Shown here: piece by piece, positions 53,661 to 61,974 of the stretch | Numbering within the stretch: the stretch's first letter is position 1 | Layout: each line of letters opens with the position of its first letter | DNA from: Pseudobdellovibrionaceae bacterium | Lineage (GTDB): Bacteria; Bdellovibrionota; Bdellovibrionia; Bdellovibrionales; Bdellovibrionaceae | Length of the DNA stretch: 64,000 bases | Assembly (NCBI GenBank): GCA_019637875.1 | Contig: JAHBUW010000002.1 | Span: forward strand, 248,001-312,000 | Reading direction: 5' to 3' | The notes under the pieces: generated by a model | The model's database searches: none | What the model was told of the DNA's origin: nothing | Seen by the model: only the letters and a program-made list of their open reading frames with translations | Program-made: the position numbers and the translations under genes

Positions 53661-55238
53661 ATGAAACTCGTTCTGAAAAAACTCTCTCTTATCGTGTCGG
53701 TGGCGACCCTCGCGACTCTGGCAATGACCGGTACCGCTTACGCGGCCGCGAAAGTCATGAATCCCGGCGAAGCCACGGGACAACTGGTTTACTTGTCGGC
53801 GGACGACGTCTTGAAAGAGTCGCCCAAATATAAGTCCCTGAACCCCCTCTCGATCCCCGTTTTCGGTGAGATGCCGCTGGATATGTCGGTCGTCGCGGGC
53901 GCGATCACGCTGAAACAACAGAACCTGCTTTCGCACGTTCAGTTGAAGTCACGCGCACGCCACACGCCGAATTTGGACATATCGGGCCTCGAGGGCGGAA
54001 TCGAAAACGCCATGTTCAAAAACTTCCCCGACGGTTCGTGGATCCGCATGGTTCTGGGCGCCGACGGTTCGATCAAAATCGAAGCTTCGAACGAAGCGGC
54101 GGCGACCGCGGCTTACAATAAGAAAAAGACCGCGAAGGTGAATCTGGAAGCGGACGTGCAGACCAGCACGATCTTCCGCACGGAAGAGTTGGGTTCGCCC
54201 GATTTCGTCCGCGTTGGTTCCAAAGCGGCGAACTACGCCGAACTCGCGAAAGTCTTGAACACGGCTTCGCGCACCGTCGTGCGTCCCGGTTTCGGTATTC
54301 CGTTCTACTACTATGAAGAGTTCGTGAACGCGAACCCCAAGATCAAAGCGGCCATCGAAGCTTTGCTGCGTGATCCGCTCATGAAACGCGTCGCTAAGGT
54401 CGAGTATCGCGAAGCGAAGCTGAAAGCGATCCGCGATATGATGACTGCGACCGACGCGGTCATGAACGAAAAACTCGTCGACGAGTTGATCTCGCGCTTC
54501 GAACAAGTTCGCTCGAACAATCAACCCCGCAAAATGAAACTGCGCAGCTCGACCAACTCGGAAGATCTGCCCAACTTCAACGGCGCGGGTCTGTACACTT
54601 CCGAGTCGTACAAACCGGTCAACAAAGAGGGTAAAGAGAAAAAAGACGCGAAAAAACGCGAAAGCCTCAAAGAAGCCCTGCAAGTCGTTTGGGCGTCGGT
54701 GTGGAACCTTCGCGCTTATGACGAACGCGAGTTCTTCTCGATCCCCCACGCGCAGGTCCGTATGGGCATGCAGGTGAACCCCTCGTTCGCGAACGAAGGC
54801 GCAGATGGCGTCGTCGTCACCAAGAACATGGCGGCAGATCCCCGTTACCCCGGCTACGGCGTTTACATCGAAGCTCAACGCGGTGACGACCACAGCGTCG
54901 CGAATCCCGAACCCGGCGTGAAGCCCATGCGCGTCTTGGTGCTGGTCGACCAGAACGACAAACTGAACGTCGCGAAATACGACGTCAAAGTTCTGCAAAC
55001 TTCGAACATCGGTGACGACAACAAAACGATCTTGCCCAACGACAATCCGATTCCCGTGATGACGACCGAGGAACTGAAGGACCTCGTGTACCAATCGCTG
55101 AAGGCGGAAGCACACTTCGGCCCGACCCTGGATCCGCAGAACAAAAACTTCTCGCTCGATCTGGAATTCAAAGTGGACGCGGAAGACACCGGCAAACGTC
55201 AGGTCTACTTGAAACAAGCACGTCCCTACATCGACTAA
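53661..55238 (+). CDS. Exported PEP-synthase/PPDK N-terminal-type ATP-grasp protein
   Basis: 525 residues with a signal peptide (about 1-29, ending AYAA). From about residue 180 to the end it follows the PPDK_N nucleotide-binding domain: GSKAANYAELAKVL (family GGKxANLxEL), RPGFGIPFYYYEEF, KLRSSTNSEDLPNFNGAGLYTS (family RSSxxxEDLPxxSFAGxxxT), VVWASVWNLRAYDERE, and the final DLEFKVDAEDTGKRQVYLKQARPYID. The swivelling His and PEP domains are absent. An ATP-grasp phosphotransfer domain outside the cytoplasm is odd, since ATP is not expected there. A terminator follows. Confidence 0.75.
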   Translation: MKLVLKKLSLIVSVATLATLAMTGTAYAAAKVMNPGEATGQLVYLSADDVLKESPKYKSLNPLSIPVFGEMPLDMSVVAGAITLKQQNLLSHVQLKSRARHTPNLDISGLEGGIENAMFKNFPDGSWIRMVLGADGSIKIEASNEAAATAAYNKKKTAKVNLEADVQTSTIFRTEELGSPDFVRVGSKAANYAELAKVLNTASRTVVRPGFGIPFYYYEEFVNANPKIKAAIEALLRDPLMKRVAKVEYREAKLKAIRDMMTATDAVMNEKLVDELISRFEQVRSNNQPRKMKLRSSTNSEDLPNFNGAGLYTSESYKPVNKEGKEKKDAKKRESLKEALQVVWASVWNLRAYDEREFFSIPHAQVRMGMQVNPSFANEGADGVVVTKNMAADPRYPGYGVYIEAQRGDDHSVANPEPGVKPMRVLVLVDQNDKLNVAKYDVKVLQTSNIGDDNKTILPNDNPIPVMTTEELKDLVYQSLKAEAHFGPTLDPQNKNFSLDLEFKVDAEDTGKRQVYLKQARPYID

Positions 55239-55268
55239 GAAAACGTCTTCTAAAACCAGACGAACGTG

Positions 55269-55299
55269 AAAGGCACCCTTCGGGGTGCCTTTTGTTTTT
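55269..55299 (+). terminator. Rho-independent terminator
   Basis: Stem AAAGGCACCC / GGGTGCCTTT with a TTCG tetraloop, followed by a T-rich run, 30 bases after the exported ATP-grasp gene. It closes the three-gene operon. Confidence 0.9.
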
Positions 55300-55428
55300 G
55301 CGGTCCATCGGCTAGTCGATAAGACCTTTTCCGGCACAACGCCCGGGCCAGGATTCCCTTGCCCATCTTGTGAGAGCGGACCCCGCTGATAAAATTGTAA
55401 GCACAACATTAAGCTCATGGAGGAGCCC

Positions 55429-56418
55429 GTGAACTCACCGTTCGCAGTCCAGGATGGACTGAAGTGCCTCTTATTGTCCGCGATCGCCGTCGGCGCGATC
55501 TCGGCCCTGCCCATGGTCGCCACGGCGGCCATGCCCACCAACCCCGTTTCTGATCCGCAGTTCACCCGCCTGCCGAACGGTCGCGATCTGACCTCGATTT
55601 CAGTTAAAGGGTCGCGCCTGTATCTCGCCAAGGGCACCGGCACCGCGTTCGGCGCGAGCGCGAAAGCGGCGTACGCGAAGCTGAAAGCCGACTCGCAGTC
55701 GAATCCCGATCACCGCGTGCAATGGGTGCTGATGGATCTCGATGCCCATCAGGTGGTGGACATGAGCCTCGCGCACAACCGCAAAATCTTCGGCGCTTCC
55801 TCATCGAAGCCGTTCGTGGGCGCCGCGCTTCTGGATAAGCAAGGGGGTGACCTGAGCTCCTCGCAACTTCAGCTGATGTCCGACATGATCGTCGTCTCTT
55901 CCAATACCGCTTGGACCAATTTGCAAACTCAAGCCGGTGGCGGAAATTCGACCAAGGGTCGCGAAGTTGTCCATACCTTCACCCAACGCATGGGTTACGA
56001 AAGAACGCGCGGCTTCCAAGGTTACTGGGGAACGCTGCACGGCAATGAATTGACGGCTCACGAGTCCGCGGAGTTCCTGCACGATACCTACAAAGGAAAT
56101 TATCCCGGCGCCGAAACGCTGTGGAAGATCATGCACGCGTGCCGCACCGGTTCCAGCCGCGGCCGGAAATACATCCCTTCGAATATCTACGTCGGCGGCA
56201 AAACCGGCACCTACGACGGACCGACCGAGAACCCCGAAACCGGCAAGACGAAAAACCCCGACGGGTCCTCCTACCGCGTGGCCGTGCGCAATCATCTTCT
56301 GGTGTTCAACATTGGTGGACGGCAGTATGCGCTAACGATCCTCGCTGACACGGGTTCGGACGAGTCGGCCGCAGTGTTAGCGGGTGGATTGATCCGCGAA
56401 TACCTCGGCGTGAAGTAG
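55429..56418 (+). CDS. Exported serine hydrolase of the beta-lactamase/PBP fold
   Basis: 329 residues from GTG 55429, which has GGAGG 5 bases upstream; an ATG at 55417 would overlap that site. The signal-like segment is CLLLSAIAVGAISALPMVAT. Active-site motifs, numbered from the GTG: SxxK is S124-SS-K127 (GASSSKPF), SxN is SSN in VVSSNTAW, and KTG is in VGGKTGTYDG. All three motifs of class A beta-lactamase-like enzymes are present in order. Peptidoglycan-acting activity is as likely as beta-lactam hydrolysis; the class A Glu166 equivalent was not identified. Confidence 0.75.
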   Translation: MNSPFAVQDGLKCLLLSAIAVGAISALPMVATAAMPTNPVSDPQFTRLPNGRDLTSISVKGSRLYLAKGTGTAFGASAKAAYAKLKADSQSNPDHRVQWVLMDLDAHQVVDMSLAHNRKIFGASSSKPFVGAALLDKQGGDLSSSQLQLMSDMIVVSSNTAWTNLQTQAGGGNSTKGREVVHTFTQRMGYERTRGFQGYWGTLHGNELTAHESAEFLHDTYKGNYPGAETLWKIMHACRTGSSRGRKYIPSNIYVGGKTGTYDGPTENPETGKTKNPDGSSYRVAVRNHLLVFNIGGRQYALTILADTGSDESAAVLAGGLIREYLGVK

Positions 56419-56898
56419 TCAGCGGACCTTGAGGACTTCGTATTCGAGCGTTCGATTGGCTTGATCGACGATGGCGAAGTCCCCGGTTTTTAGACCCACG
56501 AGGGCCTCTCCCAAGGGGCTTTTCGGGGTGAGAACCTGAATCGCCTGGCCTTCAAATTTAAGCACCATGCCCCCGCTCGCGGGCGTGATGAAGGCCAAGC
56601 TCTTTTTCCCATCCAGATCCAAATCCACGAGTGCGGTCGGCCCGATCGGCTTCTGGTCATCAAAATCTCGGACTTCCAAAAGTTTATAGGTCATCAGCGA
56701 CTCTTCGACTTCGGCGACTCGTTTTCCTTGGGCCCCCGCTAGGTAAGAGGCTTCGAGCGCACGGGTATCGTATTCGTTCTCGGGTTGGCTTTCTTCACCC
56801 GTCGCCGCGGCATAGGTTTCGAGAGCCGCCGCCTTCAACGCGGCGATATCCTTTTCGAGTTGGGCGATGATCGCTTGTACGAGCTTTTTCTTGTCCAT
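56419..56898 (-). CDS. GreA/GreB-family transcription factor
   Basis: 159 residues. The N-terminal coiled coil (KKLVQAIIAQLEKDIAALKA, ASYLAGAQGKRVAEVEESL) is followed by a C-terminal FKBP-like domain with TPKSPLGEALVGLKTGDFAIV, the block typical of Gre factors (SPLGxALLGxxxGD). It would enter the RNA polymerase secondary channel. The coiled-coil tip lacks an obvious conserved DE pair in the usual place, so it may be a Gre paralogue rather than a true cleavage factor. Confidence 0.75.
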   Translation of the reverse strand: MDKKKLVQAIIAQLEKDIAALKAAALETYAAATGEESQPENEYDTRALEASYLAGAQGKRVAEVEESLMTYKLLEVRDFDDQKPIGPTALVDLDLDGKKSLAFITPASGGMVLKFEGQAIQVLTPKSPLGEALVGLKTGDFAIVDQANRTLEYEVLKVR

Positions 56899-56989
56899 TT
56901 TCTCTCCGGGCCGACACTCAAGGAATACTCAAGGTCATGGTGGTGGCCATCCTTGCGATGATTTCCGAAAAAATATACGCTTTCCGTAA

Positions 56990-57652
56990 ATGACTCACAA
57001 GCCCTCGATCCTCTGCCTGGATGACGACTCTCAATTTCAAGGAACGCTTCAGCGGACCTTGAACTCCCGTTTCGTCGTTCACTCGGCGACCCGAGTCGAA
57101 GAGGCGGAGTCTTGCCTGCGTGAGTCCAATATCGACGCCATTATTTTGGACTATTCTTTAGGCGCTCGCGACGGCCACGCGGTTTTGGATGACTTGCGTC
57201 GCCAGAACTGGCGGCAACCGGTCATCGTTGTTTCGGGGGTCATCAACCTCGAAATGACCTTGGGATTTCTGAAACGCCGGGTTTTTGGCTTCCTGGAAAA
57301 GCCTTTCGCACTTGCCGAGCTGGAATCGCTTCTTCTCGAAGCGACCGGCACATCGAGTTCCACAGCCGACGAGGATTTCGAAATTCATGTCCCGACCCGC
57401 AAGGTGACCTGCCAAGGGCAACAGGTGTCGCTCACGCCCACCGAGTTCGAGATTCTGGATTTTTTCTTAAAACACCAAGGCGAACAGATTTCCCGCGACG
57501 ATATCCGCCGACACCTTTGGGGTGAGAGTAAGGTCAGCCGTCATACCTTCGATACCCACCTCCTGAACTTGAAACGCAAGCTTCCGCTGTTTGCGCGCCG
57601 GTTGGTTTCGGTCTACGGTACCGGCTACTTCTATGACCGATCGGAAAACTGA
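56990..57652 (+). CDS. OmpR-family response regulator
   Basis: 220 residues. Receiver domain 1-115 with D11-D13, phospho-acceptor D54 (AIILDYSLGARDG) and EKPF; winged-helix DNA-binding domain about 125-215 (VSLTPTEFEILDFFLKHQGE, SRHTFDTHLLNLKRKL, VYGTGYFYD). It overlaps the histidine kinase gene by 20 bases. It is divergent from the Gre-like gene with 91 bases between. Target genes are unknown. Confidence 0.87.
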   Translation: MTHKPSILCLDDDSQFQGTLQRTLNSRFVVHSATRVEEAESCLRESNIDAIILDYSLGARDGHAVLDDLRRQNWRQPVIVVSGVINLEMTLGFLKRRVFGFLEKPFALAELESLLLEATGTSSSTADEDFEIHVPTRKVTCQGQQVSLTPTEFEILDFFLKHQGEQISRDDIRRHLWGESKVSRHTFDTHLLNLKRKLPLFARRLVSVYGTGYFYDRSEN

Positions 57653-58790
57653 CTGGTTCCCGCTGCTTTGCTCGGGGATCTTCGCCACGCTCTGCATCTA
57701 CTACGCCGCGACGGACACCCAGCGCGCCCTTCCCGCCATGCAGGAAACCTATTTCTATCTGAAGTGGGCCTGCGCGATTCTCGGCTTCGGTTTCTGCGGA
57801 TATTTCTATTTTTTTGAAAGCAACGACTTCGCACTGGGTCTGCTCATGGTGATGTTCGCGGTCTACACGGTTTCGCATATGTGGCTGATGCCGCTTTACG
57901 AAAACGCTTTTCTGCAAACCGCCATTGCCAGCAGCTTCTTCAACATGCGAAGGCGTTGGATCTTTCCCGTGGTCTTCGGCGCGTGTTTGGCCGCGATGAT
58001 TTATACATATCACCTGCAGGACCTTTGGGGTTGGCGGATTCCTGAAGCCACGCGGAAAGATTGGATCGCCTCGATCGTCATTTTCTTCCTGGCGGCTTGG
58101 TTCATTCAGCTTTTCGCTTTAGGCACCTACCGTCGTGAACAGGAGCGCCTCTCGCGTTTCAGCATCATCGGAGCCGAGGCCACGCGCCTGATTCACGACA
58201 TCAAAGGCTTATTGTCATCGCCGCTCCTGATCGTCGACTCGTTACGCAGCGGCCGCAAGATCAGCAACGAAGAGTTCGAATCGCAAATGGTCTATCTCGC
58301 ACGGGACATGGAAAATGTGCGCGAAATGATCAAATCCATTCATCGCTTGGTTCGTATTGAAGAGGTCGAAAGCGAGGTCGACATTGCGGAGGCCGCGCGC
58401 AGCTCGGCGAGGCTTTTAGAGCGACGGATGCAACATGTGCGCATCCAAATGCCCGAAGCACGCAAGATCGTCACCAGCGGAGACCGACTGCACTCGGTGT
58501 TCTTCAACCTGTTCCTCAACTCTCTCGAGGCTTTTGAAGACTCCAAAGTGAAAGACGCCCGAATCGATATGCATTGGGAAGGCAACATCCTTTACTTCGT
58601 CGATAATGCCGGCGGCTTGGACAACCGCCGAGCCCAAAAAGCACATGGTTCGGGCCTTGGCCTCGCCCTCGCCAAAGCGGATTTGGCGAAAATGGGAGCC
58701 CGTCTCTCGCTCGCCTCGTCCGCGACGTCGACCACGATCCGCATCCGCTTTTCAAAGCTGCGGACGAACAAAGAAAAACCTGTAGTTTAG
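57633..58790 (+). CDS. Membrane sensor histidine kinase
   Basis: 385 residues from ATG 57633 inside the regulator gene. Five to six membrane segments occupy about 8-165, with little periplasmic loop, so the signal is probably sensed within the membrane. The His box is EATRLIHDIKG (H188), the N box is FNLFLNSLEAFED, and the G boxes are DNAGGLDN and GSGLGLALAKADLAKMGARL. It forms a two-component pair with the OmpR-type regulator. The stimulus is unknown. Confidence 0.83.
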   Translation: MTDRKTDWFPLLCSGIFATLCIYYAATDTQRALPAMQETYFYLKWACAILGFGFCGYFYFFESNDFALGLLMVMFAVYTVSHMWLMPLYENAFLQTAIASSFFNMRRRWIFPVVFGACLAAMIYTYHLQDLWGWRIPEATRKDWIASIVIFFLAAWFIQLFALGTYRREQERLSRFSIIGAEATRLIHDIKGLLSSPLLIVDSLRSGRKISNEEFESQMVYLARDMENVREMIKSIHRLVRIEEVESEVDIAEAARSSARLLERRMQHVRIQMPEARKIVTSGDRLHSVFFNLFLNSLEAFEDSKVKDARIDMHWEGNILYFVDNAGGLDNRRAQKAHGSGLGLALAKADLAKMGARLSLASSATSTTIRIRFSKLRTNKEKPVV

Positions 58791-58840
58791 CAGAGTTATG
58801 GGAATTCTGCCCCCTGACCTCGGGGTCCAGACCCGTTGTA

Positions 58841-58856
58841 ATTTACATATGTAAAT
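58841..58856. promoter_or_regulatory. Perfect 16-bp palindrome, likely operator of the rSAM-UdgX operon
   Basis: ATTTACATATGTAAAT is an exact inverted repeat, 14 bases before the radical SAM start codon. Position and symmetry suggest a repressor site. The TTAC-N4-GTAA core resembles the TTAC-N3-GTAA motif I recall for Bdellovibrio LexA, but is one base longer, so LexA control is only a possibility. Confidence 0.5.
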
Positions 58857-58870
58857 GCTAACTTGCAAGC

Positions 58871-60166
58871 ATGCAAAAGCCCCCCGCATCCGCGACGTCC
58901 CCCATCTCCGCTACCGCCGTCCAAGCGAAGTTGAAAATCCTCGCGGACGCCGCGAAGTACGACGCCTCTTGCTCGAGCTCCGGCACTCAACGCGCTCGCG
59001 ATCCCCAAGGGATGGGGAACGTGGAGGGCATGGGGATTTGCCACAGCTACACACCCGACGGACGCTGCGTTTCGCTTCTCAAAATCTTGCTTACGAACTT
59101 TTGTATCTACGACTGCAAGTTCTGTATCAATCGTGTCTCGAGCGATACGCCGCGCGCGAAATTCACGCCCGCCGAAGTCGTTTGGCTCACCTTGGAATTT
59201 TACCGACGGAACTACATCGAAGGTCTATTTCTAAGCTCTGGAATCATCGATAGTCCCGATTCCACGATGGAGTTATTGATCGAAGTCGCGCGTCGACTAC
59301 GCGAAGATCACAAATTCGGCGGCTATATTCATTTGAAGGTCGTGGCGGGCGCGTCGCAAGAGCTCGCGCAAAAGGCCGGTCGATGGGCCGACCGCCTTAG
59401 CGCGAATATCGAAATGCCCGTGCAGGCTGACTTGAATGTTCTCGCGCCGGCGAAAACGATCGCCGCCGCCGAAAAAACAATGGACCAAATTCAAGATCGC
59501 CTGGATGAAGCGAAAGAGGATCTACGCAAATTTAAATCCGCCGAGAAGTTCGCTCCCGCCGGACAAACCACCCAAATGATCGTGGGCGCCACCGAAAGCA
59601 CGGACGCCACGATCCTCAACACCTCGGCCAAGCTTTATGACGAATACAAGCTGAAGCGGGTTTATTACTCCGCTTACAGTCCCATCCCCCATGCGGACGC
59701 GCTTCTTCCCGTCGAGCGGCCGTCTTTAATTCGGGAAAACCGTCTTTACCAAGCGGACTGGCTCGTGCGTTTTTATGAATTCAAATCCGATGAGCTGACG
59801 ACGAACGAACAACCGAATCTCGCTTTGGACATCGATCCCAAAAGCAATTGGGCCTTGCGCAACCGTCCTTTCTTTCCCGTCGACGTGAACCAAGCATCGC
59901 GCGAAGAACTTCTACGCGTTCCCGGCTTCGGAGTTAAAAACGTCGAGCGCATCCTCCTGGCTCGCAAATACCGACGCTTACGCACGGAAGACCTCCGTAA
60001 ACTGCGCATCGCGTGGAATCGGGCGCGTTTCTTCGTCAAAACCGCCGACCACAATCCTGATGCGCTGTTGATCGATACGCAGCACCTTGAGTCCCGCCTT
60101 AAGCCGCAAGCGGAACAACTGGCGCTCTTCGACCTACGCGAGGTCCCTTTAAAGGATGGCGCTTGA
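58871..60166 (+). CDS. Radical SAM protein of the UDG-linked type, with C-terminal HhH
   Basis: 431 residues. The iron-sulphur motif is CIYDCKFC (C78, C82, C85; CX3CX2C). YIEGLFLSSGIIDSPDSTMEL and the C-terminal VNQASREELLRVPGFGVKNVERIL (helix-hairpin-helix) match the putative DNA modification/repair radical SAM family known to neighbour uracil-DNA-glycosylase-like genes. No ribosome site is obvious before the ATG; the palindrome lies just upstream. Its last 4 bases overlap the UdgX-like gene. Confidence 0.85.
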   Translation: MQKPPASATSPISATAVQAKLKILADAAKYDASCSSSGTQRARDPQGMGNVEGMGICHSYTPDGRCVSLLKILLTNFCIYDCKFCINRVSSDTPRAKFTPAEVVWLTLEFYRRNYIEGLFLSSGIIDSPDSTMELLIEVARRLREDHKFGGYIHLKVVAGASQELAQKAGRWADRLSANIEMPVQADLNVLAPAKTIAAAEKTMDQIQDRLDEAKEDLRKFKSAEKFAPAGQTTQMIVGATESTDATILNTSAKLYDEYKLKRVYYSAYSPIPHADALLPVERPSLIRENRLYQADWLVRFYEFKSDELTTNEQPNLALDIDPKSNWALRNRPFFPVDVNQASREELLRVPGFGVKNVERILLARKYRRLRTEDLRKLRIAWNRARFFVKTADHNPDALLIDTQHLESRLKPQAEQLALFDLREVPLKDGA

Positions 60167-61581
60167 TCCTCGCGAATTTCGATCCGCATTTTGAGAGTTG
60201 GCGCGAAGAAGCGCGGCGACTTTTGCGCGAGGGCATATCCCCCGAGCGAATCATCTGGTCCTCGGCAGACCAAGCCTTAAGCCTTTTCACCATGGAGCAA
60301 AATCGAGGATCGGTCGCGGTTGCGCTCACGCCCCGGGTGTCCGCGGATTTTTTGGCGAATGCGCGTCTCGTTTCGATGGCTCGTGACGACGAGCGCTGGT
60401 CCCTTCTTTACCGCTTGCTGTACCGCATGGCTTGCGGACATCCGGAGCTCATGAATGACGTCGTGGACGACGACGTCATCGCATTCCATCACCTTCTCAA
60501 GTCCGTGAAACGTGACCTTCATAAAATGCACGCTTTCGTTCGCTTCAAAGAAGTCCACTGGGAAGGGATCACCCGCTACGTCGCCTGGCATCGGTCCGAG
60601 CACCCCTGCTTGCGGGAAGGCGCGGAATTTTTCAAACGTCGCTTCGGTGACAAGCCTTGGTCTATTTTCACTCCGGACGAGTCCGCCCACTGGGACTTAC
60701 GCGAACTCACGTTCGCATCCGGAATCCCCCAGCACGAATTCCAAGTCACCGATGACTTCGACGAGCTCTGGAAATCTTATTACGCTTCGATTTTCAACCC
60801 CGCCCGCATCAAAATCAAAGCCATGAAAGCCGAAATGGCGCCGAAGTACTGGGGCACTTTGCCCGAGGTCGATCTCATTCGAGAGCTGGTACGGGAAGCG
60901 CCGGCACGTTTGCATCGCATGGCCGAACGTCAAAATGTGCGCGCCGAACCTCCGCCCGCAAGCAGCCTGACGGAATTGCGTCAATCCGCCCTGTCTTGCA
61001 AGGCTTGCCCCATCGCCGCCCACGCCACGCAAACCGTTTTCGGTGAAGGACCCTCTCCCGCGCGATTGATGATTGTGGGTGAACAACCTGGCGATCAGGA
61101 AGATCGTCAAGGCCGTGTTTTCACCGGACCTGCCGGCGAGATCTTGAACGAAGCGCTGCGAGCTGCGGGTGTTGATCGCACGGAAGTTTACGTGACGAAT
61201 GCCGTGAAACATTTCAAGTGGCGCCCGGGAACGACCGCCCGGGAAGGGGGCGGAAAAGCGCGCGTTCACCAAAAGCCTTCCGGAACCGAAATGCACGCGT
61301 GCCGCCCTTGGCTCGAAGCCGAGATCGCGCTCGTTAAACCCGACGTTATTCTCGCCTTGGGCGCAACCGCGGCCACAAGCGTGTTGGGAAGGCTACCGAA
61401 GCTCGGCTCCGAGCGGGGACGGGTGATTCAGGAAAATACGCTCGCGCCACGGATCGTCCTCTCGTGGCATCCCGCCGCGATTCTACGAAGCTCCTCGCCC
61501 GAAGAAGAACACCGACGAAAAGCGGAACTTGCGGCGGATCTCGCGTTGGCTTCCCGTATTTCCCAAACTGAGTTCAATTAA
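60163..61581 (+). CDS. SAM-linked domain fused to UdgX-type uracil-DNA glycosylase
   Basis: 472 residues; the start overlaps the rSAM stop. Residues about 1-255 form the domain of unknown biochemical role found next to such rSAM proteins (WSLLYRLLYRMACGHPELMN, FVRFKEVHWEGITRYVAWH). From about 265 a family-4/UdgX glycosylase follows: CKACPIAAHATQTVFGEGP (Cys ligands), MIVGEQPGDQEDRQGRVFTG, VYVTNAVKHFKW, RVHQKP with the His that in UdgX forms a covalent bond with uracil-site DNA, and VLSWHPAAILR. The loop before that His is about five residues longer than in M. smegmatis UdgX as I remember it. Confidence 0.85.
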   Translation: MILANFDPHFESWREEARRLLREGISPERIIWSSADQALSLFTMEQNRGSVAVALTPRVSADFLANARLVSMARDDERWSLLYRLLYRMACGHPELMNDVVDDDVIAFHHLLKSVKRDLHKMHAFVRFKEVHWEGITRYVAWHRSEHPCLREGAEFFKRRFGDKPWSIFTPDESAHWDLRELTFASGIPQHEFQVTDDFDELWKSYYASIFNPARIKIKAMKAEMAPKYWGTLPEVDLIRELVREAPARLHRMAERQNVRAEPPPASSLTELRQSALSCKACPIAAHATQTVFGEGPSPARLMIVGEQPGDQEDRQGRVFTGPAGEILNEALRAAGVDRTEVYVTNAVKHFKWRPGTTAREGGGKARVHQKPSGTEMHACRPWLEAEIALVKPDVILALGATAATSVLGRLPKLGSERGRVIQENTLAPRIVLSWHPAAILRSSSPEEEHRRKAELAADLALASRISQTEFN

Positions 61582-61587
61582 CACGGC

Positions 61588-61974
61588 TTAGCCTGCGACC
61601 ATCTTCTTGAAAATCTGCTCGAGGGCAGAGTCGATATCCTGGGCGCGCCCCATGTGTACCGGCGACATTTGCACGCTCGAACTGCGGGGCGCGACCAGCC
61701 AGTGGAAACGCTCCCCGCGCGAAAGCTTGCCCAGATCACCCGCGGCCGCGCCGCCCGCGCAGATTTTCGGAATCGCCTCCAGAATCGCGCGGATCGGTTC
61801 GAGGTCCACGTCCGCCGCCAACGCGCGGACTTTGTCCTCACTCATTTCGATGCGGCATTTCAAAACACCCAACTTGGCCGACGAAATCAATACGCCCACA
61901 TTGACGAATTCGCCACGGTCCACACGGGGAACCACCCGAATCACGGCGTAGTCGTAGGTATTAAGAACCTGCAC
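61588..61974 (-). CDS. DUF3037 protein
   Basis: 128 residues from GTG 61974, with AGGAGG upstream; the frame is open to 62091 inside the kinase gene, but only this start gives the family N-terminus (YDYAVIRVVPRVDRGEFVNV, GVLISSAKLGVL). The C-terminal half has an RSSSVQMSPVHMG segment. DUF3037 genes commonly pair with HipA-like kinases; the role is unknown. It overlaps the kinase stop by 14 bases. Confidence 0.75.
   Translation of the reverse strand: MQVLNTYDYAVIRVVPRVDRGEFVNVGVLISSAKLGVLKCRIEMSEDKVRALAADVDLEPIRAILEAIPKICAGGAAAGDLGKLSRGERFHWLVAPRSSSVQMSPVHMGRAQDIDSALEQIFKKMVAG

Noticed and set aside
53949-55643. A 564-codon minus-strand ORF opposite the ATP-grasp gene
   Set aside because: It crosses the clear terminator at 55269-55299 and has shadow composition.
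58841-58856. Calling the palindrome a LexA box
   Set aside because: The spacer is 4 rather than the 3 bases I recall for Bdellovibrio LexA. Kept only as an unassigned operator.
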